Below are positions 1 to 11,700 of a stretch of 64,000 nt of DNA, piece by piece. The stretch is from positions 186,001 to 250,000 of the forward strand of contig NW_020194655.1 of NCBI RefSeq assembly GCF_002865645.1, in the 5' to 3' direction. This DNA is from Hyaloscypha bicolor E (Eukaryota > Ascomycota > Leotiomycetes > Helotiales > Hyaloscyphaceae). The notes beneath the pieces are model-generated. The model saw only the letters and a list, made by a program, of their open reading frames with translations, made no database searches and was not told the DNA's origin. Numbering within the stretch: position 1 is the first letter of the stretch; each line of letters opens with the position of its first letter. Position numbers and translations under genes: made by a program.

Positions 1-280
1 AACTATACCTCTTTCCTAGAATCTTATCCCTAAGATTTATTAATTTATCCTAGTAAATATTTAATTATTTATTTATTTAATTAAGATAAACTTCTAGTAT
101 CTTGGGAGGTAGTTTTACTAATATAATCTAGATAATAGATATAAAAATTATTTAATTAGATTAGAGCTAAGTAAGCGAGAAGGAAAAATAATTATACTTC
201 AGATATAGGGGCTAGCTAGTAATTATAATTTCGTTTGGGATCTGAGTATTCTAATTAGCTTAATTTAAAGTACTAAGGCA
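1..280. other. RIP-degraded AT-rich DNA, unassigned
   Basis: Very AT-rich DNA with almost no CpA or TpG and no open frame of useful length. I recognise no family. It is the left flank of the Gypsy-1 insertion. Confidence 0.5.
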
Positions 281-285
281 CTATC

Positions 286-612
286 TATAATAGGTATATA
301 TAATAGCGCATAAACAGGTATCAGATATTATAGATCTAGTTTCCTATTTTAGGTAAAGCTTGTAATTAGAATTATATGGGCAATCGGAATTATATGAATT
401 ATATAAGATCATGTTTCCTAGTTAAGTAAAGTGCTTTGCAGGCTTGGCTAAGTACTAGGAAACATATAGGGAAATGCTCCTAGCTTTAGAAAGGGGCATT
501 AATTAGTTTTTTATTAGAATTAACTCTTGGAATTAGTTATACTTGCAAGCGTTACTCTATAGCTTACTTACCTTAACTACTTGTATATTACCCTACTATT
601 ACGTGCCTTATA
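286..612 (+). repeat. Gypsy-1 5' LTR
   Basis: 327 bp, starting TATAATAGG and ending CCTTATA. It aligns end to end with 7010-7336 and with the solo LTR at 15243-15546; differences are mostly transitions. Confidence 0.92.
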
Positions 613-799
613 TTCTAATTAATCTAACCTTTGGAGAGCAGTTTATTACGAGATAATTAAGCTATTAATAGATAAAATATTAATAGCTAGAGTATTAACC
701 AGAAGAAGCGCCTCTACTACTACTAGGGCAATCTAACCGGGTATCTAGGGGAGTGCCTAGTCAAGCACTCTTTATACTACCTAATTAGGAGAAGAAAGT

Positions 800-1780
800 A
801 GAACTTAAATGCCCCTAGAACTAGCAGGTAAAATAATAATAATAGAGAAATTAGCGGCGGCTCGCCGTCGCATTACTAAGTTAGAAATAGAGATATAATA
901 AAGAAAAGATCTAGATAAGCTAGAAGCTCAGATCTATTATCTTAAAGATATTCGAATACCCGGTATAGAACCCATTATACCTCTGGCAGTATCCTTAGTT
1001 CAGAGAGCTCCAAAAACCCAAGAACTGCCTACTTACCGGGAAAAAAGTATTAAAGAAGCCCAGGACTTCTTCTATTAGGTAGAGTTAAAGTAGTATAAAG
1101 ATAGCGGAATTACCTGGGCTACTAATATAGTAAAAATTATATATTATGCTTTCTGTTTTAAGGATATAGCCAGAAATATCTAGAAATATAGGAAGTAATT
1201 AGTAGGTATTAATACTACGGATTAGGAGACCTTTATTAAATTTATAAAGAATTCTATCTTAGATCTAGAGAACTATAGTAATAATGCCCTTGCCAAGTTC
1301 AAGGATACTAAATAATAGCCAGGCTAGAGTATCTAAAGCTTTATATCTTACTTAGATAGCCTATTAGATAACTTGAGATATACGGGTTTACTATAAGAAT
1401 AAGATAACTTATTTAGTAGTTTAAGGCAGGAAATTCGGGATAAGATTAATTATTAAGGAAATACTTTACGAGAAAGAGAGAAGCTTATTTCTATAGCTAT
1501 AAAAATTAAGAATAATTTAAACCTATTTACTTAATAGGAATATAATAATAAGCTAATAAAAATAAAAAAAAATAAAATAGGAGAAAAGAGAAAAGAAATA
1601 ATAAAGAGAAATAGAAGAAAAGTATATTCCTATTATAAGATTCATAAAACCGGAATAATAAAGGCATAATAATAGGATCTAATATAATACTTATATTAGG
1701 ATTTATAAGACCGGGTATAATTTGCTTTACTTACTAGAAAGAGAGTTATTATATTACTACTTGCCCTAATTAAGGGAAAT
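800..1780 (+). pseudogene. Gypsy-1 gag remnant with zinc knuckle
   Basis: Reading through stops, the region around 1020-1150 gives ELPTYRGKSIKEAQDFF, a typical fungal Ty3/Gypsy capsid start, related to the better preserved fragment of element H at 47118-47312. A CCHC zinc knuckle is recognisable at 1723-1764, where the spacing remains but the second Cys and the His have both become Tyr (TGY or CAY to TAY, as RIP predicts). A CpG-rich patch at 848-873 has escaped mutation. Gag would package the element RNA; this copy is not translatable. Confidence 0.8.
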
Positions 1781-1949
1781 TAATTTACTATAATTATAAT
1801 AAGTCTAGCTATAAAGCATATAAGTGCCTAGAACTAAAGAAGCCAGGAAATAGGCATGCCCCGTAATAGTTATACTTATTTATATTATAGAAAGCAAGGC
1901 TCCTAAAACGAGAATAGTAATTAAGGTTATTATTAAGATAATAAAAGAT

Positions 1950-4900
1950 AAGTAAAAAGTTAGAATATTAGTAAACTCGGGTATAGAGACTAATTATATA
2001 AAGAAGAAATTAGCTTTAAATATAAGTATTTCATTAATATTAAGAATAACTCTCTTATTTTTACTAGAAAGAAAAAGAATCTATTTATATAAAGATTATA
2101 TTCTTGAGATTATTACTAAGAATATACTAGGGAACTAAAAAAAGGCTAATATATACTTTATATTATATAATTTTAATCTAAATTATATTAATATAATACT
2201 TAGATTTCTATAGCTTTACTAGGTTAATTCCCTAATTTCCTTTAGGAAAGTAATATAAAGATACTAGATTTAATTATAAAAAATTAAAGTTCTAAATACT
2301 AGGAAGTTTACTAAAGTAATAAAGTATAAAGCATATATTTTTTTATTAATTACCTATTCTATAATAAATAACTAAAGAATTATTACTATTACTACTAATA
2401 GGATAGTTATATTTCCTAAAAAGTATTAGAACTTTTTTCAAGTATTTTTTATAGAGGCTATAGGTATATTACCTAATTATTATATAATAAAATATTATAT
2501 AGATCTAGAACTAGGGTTCTAACTATTATATAATCCTATATATACTTTATTAGAAAGAAAGCTTAAAGTCTTTTGGGAATATCTTAATACTAGCCTAGAG
2601 AAGAAATAAATCTATTATTTTACTAGCCTAGCTAGTATCCTAATTATATTTGTTCTAAAAAAAAAAAAGGCGGCTTATATTTATATATTAATTACTAGAA
2701 TCTAAATAGGATTACTATTAAGAACTAAATACTATTACTACTTATTAGTAAGACTATAGATAGGCTTTATAAAATAAAGATATATATAAAGCTAGACTTA
2801 AAGAATACTTACTATTAGTTATAAATATAAGAAAATAATAAGTAAAAGATAATATTTCAAATATACTATAAATATTTTAAGTACTATATTATACTTTTTA
2901 GACTATCTAATATTCTAGTAATATTCCAGGCATATATTAACTATATACTAGTAGGCCTTATAAATATTATTTATATAATTTATCTAGATAATATTTTAAT
3001 TTATTTAGAGAACCTAGAATAGTATATAATAATAGTCTAATATATACTTAAATAATTATAATAATACTAGCTCTTTATAAACTTAGTAAAATACGAATTT
3101 AATATAAAGAAAGTAAAGTTCCTGGAATTTATAATTAGCTTAGAGAATATAAAAATAGAAACTAGTAGGATTATAGCTATTAGGGAATAGCTAGCCCTAA
3201 AGAATAATATCCGAGAAATCCAAGTATTCCTGGGTTTTACTAATTTCTACTAGAGGTTTATTTATAAATACTTTAGGATAATAAAAGAATTAACTAATTT
3301 ATTAAAAACTAGTAAAAACCCATAATATTATTTTAGCTAGATAAATAAGGCAAATAGGGCTTTTAAGAAGCTATAAATTATATTTATAATAGTACTAATT
3401 CTTTATTATTTTAATCTAGCCTTAAAGATTTATATAGAAATAAATACTTTAGGATTTATAATTATAGATATAATTTCCTAGCTCTTTAATAAGAGAGCAA
3501 AAGCCAGGTAATACCTTATTATTTTCTATTTAAAGAAAATAACTATAATTAAGAGCAGGTATAAGACATATAATTCTAAGCTCTTAGCTATTATTCTAGT
3601 ATTCTATACTTAGTAATATTACCTAGTATATGCCCGGTATATTATTATTATTAAGATAAATTATAATAACTTAAAATACTTTATAACTAAGAGAAAACTA
3701 AATAGTTAATAGATAAAATAAGTAAAGAAACTAGTTATCTTTAACTTTATTTTAGAATACTAGCCGGGATATAGTAACCCTACTAATAAATTATTAAGAA
3801 GGCCAGACTTTATAGCAAGTATAAATAAAAACATTTTATTACTTATACTTTATAATAAGCTATAAAATACAGAATAGAGAGCCCTATAAATAGTAATAAT
3901 AAAATACTATACTATTCCTATAATATTATAATTTAAGGCTTAGAAAAAAGGAAATAGGTATTTCTTAATTAGTAAGATACTAAGAAATTCTAAAAAAAAA
4001 GTCTATTTTAGTAATAAAGTAATACTAGAAATACTACTACTTGAGCCTATTACTAGTATAGCTAGTTATAAATAATACATATTACGAATTCTAGCTATAT
4101 AAGTAACTGGGTCCAAAATAATATATGAGAAAAGCAGAGAAATATTACTTAAACTACTATTATAGTACTAAAGGCTCGATCTATTAGTATAATACTAGTA
4201 ATATAAATAGTTCTTAAAGAGAATCTTTACTAGAGCTATTAAGATTTAGGAACTTAATATATCTGGGTTATTAAGATATTAGGGTACTATTTATATATTA
4301 AATAAGCCGGCTCTTAAAAAAGAATTACTATAAGCTAATTATAATAATTCTATAAGTAGGCATTTTAGTACTAGTAAGATACTAGAAATTCTCTAGAGAA
4401 AGTACTTCTAATAAAGTATAAGAAAGAATATAAAAGACTATATTAGAACTTGCCTTATATATTAATAAACTAAGGTAAAAAGATATTTACTATATAATAT
4501 ACTTAGTTTATTTCTTCTTTTCTTTAAGCTATAGTAAGAAATTACTATAGACTTTATTACAGGACTACTCTTTTCTAGGTTTTATAATAAGATATATAAT
4601 TCTATATTTATTATTATTAATAAATATATGAAAATAATATAATATATTCTAATTACTAAAGAGATCTTAGCTCCTGAATTAGTAAAGCTATTTATATATT
4701 ATATTATTAAAGACTTTAGTATGCCTGCGGGTATAATTTCTAATAGAGGATCTATTTTTATAAGTAAGTTCTAGTTAAGTCTATACTTTTACTTAAAGAT
4801 TTAATAATAGCTAAATATAATATTTTACTTATAAACTAATAGATAAATAAAGAATCTAAACTAAACTCTATAATAGTACTTAAGATACTACTATACTAGC

Positions 4901-5560
4901 TACTAATAAGATAACTAAGTAATAAAGCTTACTTTTATAGAATTCATATATAATAATTCTATATATTTAATAATAGGAATTTCTCTATTTTATATATTAT
5001 ACGGATTCTATTCTAGTATTAAACTATATATTAAGAATAATATTCTAGAAAAAAAATACTAGTAATATAAGAAAAAATATAGAGAATTTAAATAGAACGG
5101 GAGGTACTAGAGAAGTAATAATAAGAAGTAATAAATATATAGAAAAAGTACTATAATAAGAAATATATTAATAAGAAATTTAATATATATAATAAAGTTA
5201 TACTTTATATAAAGAATATTTAATAGCTATAATCTAGTATAAAGCTAGTAAATAAATATCTTAGCCCTTTTAAAGTTCTAGAAATTATAGAAATATATAA
5301 ACAGGTATATTACTTGAAATTATTACTATTATATTAGATTTATAATATTTTTCATGTTTTCTTTTTAGAACTATAATACCCGCGAGCTAGTATTATAGTA
5401 AAACCAGAACTAGTCGAGATTAAGAGCAAAAAAGAATTCGAGATAGAATCTATTATAGCCTATAAGAAAAGCAGAAAAGAAAGAAAATATCTCATTTATT
5501 AAAAGGGCTACTTACTAGTAAATAATATATAGGAACTACTAAGTAATCTAGAGAATATAG
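1950..5560 (+). pseudogene. Gypsy-1 pol remnant: protease, RT, RNase H, integrase, chromodomain
   Basis: Translated through stops, the protease motif reads LVNSG at 1968-1982 (catalytic Asp to Asn). RT shows KLDLKNTYY near 2790-2825 and YLDNILIY at 2981-3004, where the second catalytic Asp of YLDD is now Asn. GFTNFY at about 3233 is the RT thumb/connection signature. RNase H remnants lie at about 3420-3800. The integrase zinc-binding part is at about 4330-4480, the first catalytic region (TIDFITG) at about 4540-4562, and the second (IISNRGS, expected Asp now Asn) near 4734-4756. A C-terminal chromodomain (YLIY..KGY) lies near 5395-5530. GAT-to-AAT changes at catalytic positions are the expected RIP outcome. 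In chromoviruses the chromodomain steers integration to heterochromatin. Confidence 0.88.
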
Positions 5561-5564
5561 TTCA

Positions 5565-7009
5565 AGAATTATAAGAATACTTAGAAAAGAGTAATATTAT
5601 AATACTATTAGCTAAATAAAGATATAAAAAATAAATGCTTTTATTAGGAAACTATTAAAAACCATATATTTATTCTTGGAAAAACTATATAAAAATTATT
5701 AAGAACTCTAAAAACTCTAATTTCTATATCTTATAAATACTCTATTCTTATAATTACTCTTTATTATTCTTATTATTATTCTTATTAGAATTCTTTCGAG
5801 AAATAGGTAATAAATTAGCTTATAAAGCTATTAGCTATTAGTAAGAAATAAGAAAGAAGTAAGCTTACTTAATACTAAAAAATATTAATTATATTATTAA
5901 GAGTACTTTATACTTATACTAAGCTAGTAAGAATTATTTAACTTATTTCTTAAATTATTAGGGAAATCTATTAGCCTTAAATAATAGCTTTAATATGAAA
6001 AGTATATATTATTTAGTATAGAAAAAGAATAATAATAGCCTTTTTCTTTTTAGGTAAAAAATAGAGAAAATGCTTATATATATTAATAGCTTAAAGAAAG
6101 CAATTTAATTATACTATATATACTTAAGAAACCTTAGATAATATTAGAATAGGAAATAAATAAAGGAAATTATAACTTATAGGATTATATTTCTTATTTT
6201 TAAAATAATAGTAATTATATATTAAGTAATTATTATTCTTAATATAAGTAAGGTTGGGAAACTTAGTAATATTCTTGAAATATTAAAGGTAATAAAAGCA
6301 AATTAAGAATATAAGAGTATTAGCTAAATAAGTAATAATAGGCTAATAAGTATTAAGAGAAGTATTTATTTTAATAAATAAAGAAGTAGAAAAGGAAATT
6401 AGAAAAAAACTTAAATAAAGCTTAAATAAAGCTTAAAGAAGCTTTAAAGAGCTTAAAGAAGGCTTAAAGAAAAAAGGCAAGAGATAAGAAAAAGCTAGAT
6501 ATAGTATTATAATTAAGGAAAAAGATAGTTAGTTAATAGGAAAAGAGAAGCCTTTTTATAATATTCTTTCCCTAAATAGTAATTACGAATTCGGAACCGG
6601 CTTTATACTAGGAATACCTAGAAAATTCTAAAAAAGAAATTCACGAATAAATTAGAAGATTAGATTAACTTTTCCAAGCTTTTAGGCCTATAAAATAATA
6701 ATTTATTTATAAATAGAGGCTAAGTTAGAATTTACGAACTAATTAGAAAACCGGAAGAGTTTCCTATCTAATAATATATACTATATCCGTATTACTTTTA
6801 TAAGAGAGAATTACTAGAAGTAATTTACGGGTTAGCTAGGTAGGATTAGTAAACTATATTCTTAAGTCTATTACCTGGTATAATAATAGAGTAATTATAG
6901 GGAGTTTTTAAGAAAGACTAATAACCGGAAAGGTTTTAGGGAATTATTTATAAAGCTATTTATAGTTCTCTTAGGCTTCTTAAAAATAAGGGCCCAGAGA
7001 AGAAATTAA
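5565..7009 (+). other. Gypsy-1 3' non-coding region
   Basis: About 1.4 kb between the chromodomain and the 3' LTR. It is RIP-degraded, with short AAGCTTAAA-like reiterations near 6410-6470 and no recognisable domain. The length is larger than the usual 3' untranslated region of such elements, so an extra ORF or an unseen insertion is possible. Confidence 0.5.
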
Positions 7010-7336
7010 TATAATAGATATATATAATAGTATATAGACAGGTATTAGATATTATAAATCTAGTTTCCTATTTTAGGTAAAGCTTATAATTAGAATTATA
7101 TAAATAATCGGAATTATATGAATTATATGGGATTATATTTCCTAGTTAAGTAAAGTGCTTTATAGGCTTGGCTAAGTACTAAGAAACATATAGGGAGACG
7201 CTCCTAGCTTTAGAAAGAGGTATTAATTAGTCTTTTATTAGAATTAACTCTTGGAATTAGTTATACTTATAAGTATTATTCTATAGCTTACTTATCTTAA
7301 TTACTTATATATTACCTTACTATTATATGCCTTATA
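7010..7336 (+). repeat. Gypsy-1 3' LTR
   Basis: 327 bp, the same length as the 5' LTR, followed at once by the TSD copy CTATC at 7337-7341. Confidence 0.92.
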
Positions 7337-7341
7337 CTATC

Positions 7342-8095
7342 TTACGAAATTAATACTACTTATTAGATCTTATATTAGAATAATCTAAATAGCTATATAG
7401 AAAGAATTTAATAAATATTTATATAAGAAACCTATATAAATATTTTTGAGGTTCTAGAAATTATTTATAGGCTTCTAGGAATATATATTAATTAGTTATA
7501 CTAGTTTCTAATTAGAACTAGTATAAAAACTAGTAGTTAATTCAGGTAGTTTTCTATTTTTATAAAAGAACCTCTTTATATTACTATATACTTTCTTTTT
7601 TTCTAATAACTATATATATAATAACTTTTTCTATTATTACTTTCTAGCCTCTTCTTTTACTTTTCTCTAAGTCTTCTTTAATTATTTTTAATTAATTCTA
7701 TAATATTTTCTTCTGGCTCTTATTATTTATACATATAATAATAAATATAAAAGTAATCTTATAGTCTCTTTTCTTATTACTAGTAAATACTTAAAATATT
7801 TTAAGTATTTTACTTATTAATTCTTTACTTTTAATACTATAATATCTAGTAAAAAGAATTATAACTATTATAATAAGGGTTCTAAGTCTTATATATTAGT
7901 AAATTCTTTAGCTTTAATATCTATTAAAGCTAATATAATTTCAGATTTCTTATTACCTAATTTAAAGGCTTACCGGTTCTAGGAAAATAATTATTATAGC
8001 CTTTAAGAAATTTCTTAAAGTATATTCTAAATAATATTATACTAATAAGAATAATACTATTAATTATGTTTTTAAAAACTAGAGAAAAATACTAA
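7342..8095. other. RIP-degraded AT-rich DNA, unassigned
   Basis: AT-rich, CpA-depleted sequence between Gypsy-1 and the poly(A)-ended segment. No domain, RNA gene or repeat partner was recognised. Confidence 0.45.
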
Positions 8096-8759
8096 TAAGC
8101 TTTGGAAAATCTCTTCATTCCTGTCGCTTAAAATAAGGTAAATAGAAAATAATACTTACTTTGGGTTAGATATCCTTAAAAATAAGTTTTTACTAAAATA
8201 CAAAAATATATATAGAATACTTGACTTAAATCCATTCTTTAAAGAAAATAACTAAATAAATTTCTAACTTTTAAAGGTATTAAAATACATTATTACTAAG
8301 CTAATCATACTAAGAATTACAAAGTCTAAATTATATTGGAGCATAGTATTTATAATATACTAAAATAAGTATAATAACTTATAAAATTTATCAGGGGACC
8401 TGAATTTATAGAAAAATTCGGGCATTTTTATAAGGAAATAGTGATATAGATTATTATAAGTTCCCTTACTAACATTCTATTAAATATCACAAATAATACT
8501 AACATATTAATAATATTAGATAGGGTATAGTTATTAAGAGAAGTAAGCAATATCCAAAAATATTAGGATCTAATTCAATAAATACTAAATACACATAAAT
8601 AAAGACCGTATATTAATATTCTTATTTGGGACATGTTTTAGCAATTTAATAGAAATATAGAAATTATTTATATTTAAGGAATTACCATAGCTAGTTTGAC
8701 TCCCCTTTTTATGCTTAAACCTAAAATTTTATTTAAAAAAAAAAAAAAAAAAAAAAAAA
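8096..8759 (+). mobile_element. Possible retroposed segment ending in a 25-base poly(A)
   Basis: This stretch differs from its surroundings: CpA and TpG dinucleotides are common, so it escaped heavy RIP. It ends in an uninterrupted run of 25 A (8735-8759). A low-RIP insert with a 3' poly(A) suggests reverse transcription of a polyadenylated RNA (SINE-like or LINE-derived retroposition, or a processed pseudogene). I found no clear target-site duplication, no Pol III A/B boxes and no ORF, so the assignment is weak. A slippage-expanded A run is the alternative. Confidence 0.35.
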
Positions 8760-8769
8760 GGTGTAATTC

Positions 8770-11700
8770 TTCTTACTAAATCCTAAATAAGGCCGGTTAT
8801 TTAATAAATCTTATTTTGGGAATTAGGAATTTATAGAATTAGAATTTATTTATTTAAGATACCTATAGCAGTTTTACATTCAACCAAATCAAATCTTTCT
8901 TAATCCTAAATTTTTTTCTAATAAATTCTTAAATAATAATTCTTATAAGCTTTATAAACCCTAAGAAAAACCTTTATAAGTAAAAAAAACCCAGAGAAAA
9001 AGTAGTCTTTATTACTATTCTCGGGCCTTTTTTTTTTTAGCTATCTAATATGTTCGCTTTTTTCCCTTTTCTTAGCTATTTAGGTTCTCTTTTTCTTTTA
9101 AGTAGCCTTTTTCTTAGTAATTCAGAATTCTTTTTAATCTTAAAAGATTATTAAAAGATAGTTTTAGATTTTAAGCTATAGTTTTAGTTATATAATTTTA
9201 GAAGTTCCTTAAAATTTTCAAGATTAGGAAAAGCAGGTAATTAGATATTATAATCTTTAGGCTAGGCTTTTTATTTAATTAAATATTATTATTTCTTATT
9301 TCTATTATCTTATTAGTAATTAATAATAGCTTTTATTTTCTATTCTTATTTTTTATTATTATTTACTAATTCCGAAAATTCTCTAGAGAAATATAGATAT
9401 AGCTCTTAATTCTTTTTTACTATATACTTTTTAAAGAAAGAAATATAAAAAATTAGATATAAATAATTATATATATTTAGTAATTTTAACTTATATATTA
9501 AATTACTAATATATTTAAGAATCCTAAATAGATCTATAAATTTTAGCTTAAGCTTTCTTACTTTAAATTTAATATTTCTTATTAATAATATTATCTAGGC
9601 TTCTTTAAAGTAATATTTAGCTAACTAGTATTTATTATAATAGGTTTCCCGGTTATTTTATATATAATATTATAAATTCTTAAGCTTTCTTTATTTTATT
9701 TTAAGGGTTTCTAGCCTCTTATATATAGCTAGTACTTTTCTTATAATTCTATTCTTAGAATTCTATAAAAATTAAAAGTAATATTTATAATATATATAGA
9801 AAGATATATTTTATAAAATCTAATATTTTAAGTTATTATATATAAATTTTATAAAAAATTATTTCTTAAACTAGTTATTTTTTTAGGTATTATAATAATA
9901 TTTTAAATAGTATTCTAAGACCTAATTCTATCTTTTTTATTTAATTATTTATCTGAAAATAATAAGTTATATTTAAATACTATTTATATATTAAGTAAAA
10001 GCAGAAAGCAGACTAGAACTAGTTAGTAAATACTATTTCTTAATTAGAAATAATTTTATTAGAGGAGCTAAAGATTAAGAAAATATATTCCTATATAATC
10101 TTAATAAGCTTTAAAAAGTTAATAGTTTTATAATATATAATATATCTTGCTATTTTAAAGTACTAGTTAATAACTATAAAAATTATATTAAAATTAGAAT
10201 CTCTTATTAGGTTCTTATATAATAGTAAACTTATAATAAAATTCATAGAAATCTTATTCTAGGGTCTTTTAGGCTATAATAAATTACTAAGTAAATTATA
10301 TAGCAAATGCCTCTTTGCCTTAATTCTCTAATAAATATTATATTCTTAATAATAATTATAAATGTCTTTTTCTATATTTTCCTAATACTAGGATCTTCTA
10401 AGAAGCTCGAGAGTTTTCTTTACTTTATAGTATCTAGCTATTAGATTATTATAATAAAGCTTTATAACTTCTTAATATAAAGCAGGATTATTAGATATAA
10501 TAATTCTTGAATAGTACCTGAATAGGCCCGAATTATTTTTCTAGATTTCTTTTTCCTTAGTATCTTTTTTACTAAGTCTCTATTTTATAATATTCTAATA
10601 TTAAGAATTATTTCTCTAAGTTACCTGGATAATATCCAGAAAGAATTTAGATAAAGAAGCTAGTACTATGGCTCTTTTAGTAGCTATATATATTTATATA
10701 CGAGAAATTAGGTATTTATAACTATTTAATTTAAAAACTCGGGAAACTAAGAAGTCTTTAGTTTTATTAAGTAATATAGTTATAAATACTCTTATTACCT
10801 TAGCTATAATAATAGAGCCTTTAAGGTATTTCCTTATATTTTACTTCTTAACTAATTCTATAATTAAGGAATCTGTAAAATAATTTATTTACTTATCTTA
10901 TAGTAAATATTTCTTCTTAGCTATTATAAATATAGTAAGTATTAAATAATACCTATTTTAAAGAGGAAGCTCTTTAGATATTTATAAGGACCTCTAAATC
11001 ATAATTATAAAAGCTTTCTTTAGCTTATTCTAAAAGATTAGAAGCCAAGTTATATTAATAGGATCTTTTTTATAATTAGGTCTTTTACTAGGTCCGTTTA
11101 CTAGGTTTAAGGCATCTTTATAGTAAATAATATTAAAATTATATATTATAAGATATATTACCTAATATATTTAATAGCTCTCTAGATACTTTATTTCTAT
11201 AAAGTATTAGAGATTATTATAATCTATAATAACCTTAATTATAAACCTGGACTTTTTAAGATAATAATACTAATATTTAAAAGCTTTAATAATTATAAGT
11301 AGCTTCCTATTATAAGTACTATAGTTATATTTAGCTTTAGAGAGTTTCCGGAACTAGAATATTACTAAATACTAGTATTTTTTCGGGCTATTACTAGAAT
11401 TAACTTATTATAAAATAATACTAGTAATTACGAATTTTAATATATTAGTTTTAATATGAATTTTCTTAAAAGAGTTAAAATAGACCAGGATAGATATTAT
11501 AGTAAAAGCTTTTTTTAAAGTCTTAAAGCTTTTAGCTACTTTATTTATTTATATAAAGAAACCGGATTTCCGGCCCTTTTTTATTTCTTTTAAAAGATCT
11601 ATTAAGCCTATAATTACCTGAGAGTAATAATAAATAAACCTATAGTAGAAATTAGTAAATTCAAGAAATACTTGGATATTATAAAATAATTCTAGTTCTA

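Larger units (their letters stand above)
281..7341 (+). mobile_element. Gypsy-1: complete, RIP-inactivated Ty3/Gypsy chromovirus with TSD
   Basis: A full LTR retrotransposon of 7051 bp (286-7336) flanked by the 5-bp duplication CTATC at 281-285 and 7337-7341. Both LTRs are 327 bp. Domain order is gag, protease, reverse transcriptase, RNase H, integrase, chromodomain, which is the Ty3/Gypsy chromovirus order on the plus strand. A purine-rich tract (AGAGAAGAAA) lies just before the 3' LTR. Every domain carries many stops and G-to-A or C-to-T replacements, so it cannot encode protein. The LTRs end in TA where TG...CA is expected, a CpA/TpG transition. A solo LTR of the same family is at 15243-15546 and a fragment at about 54730-54920. 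Confidence 0.93.
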
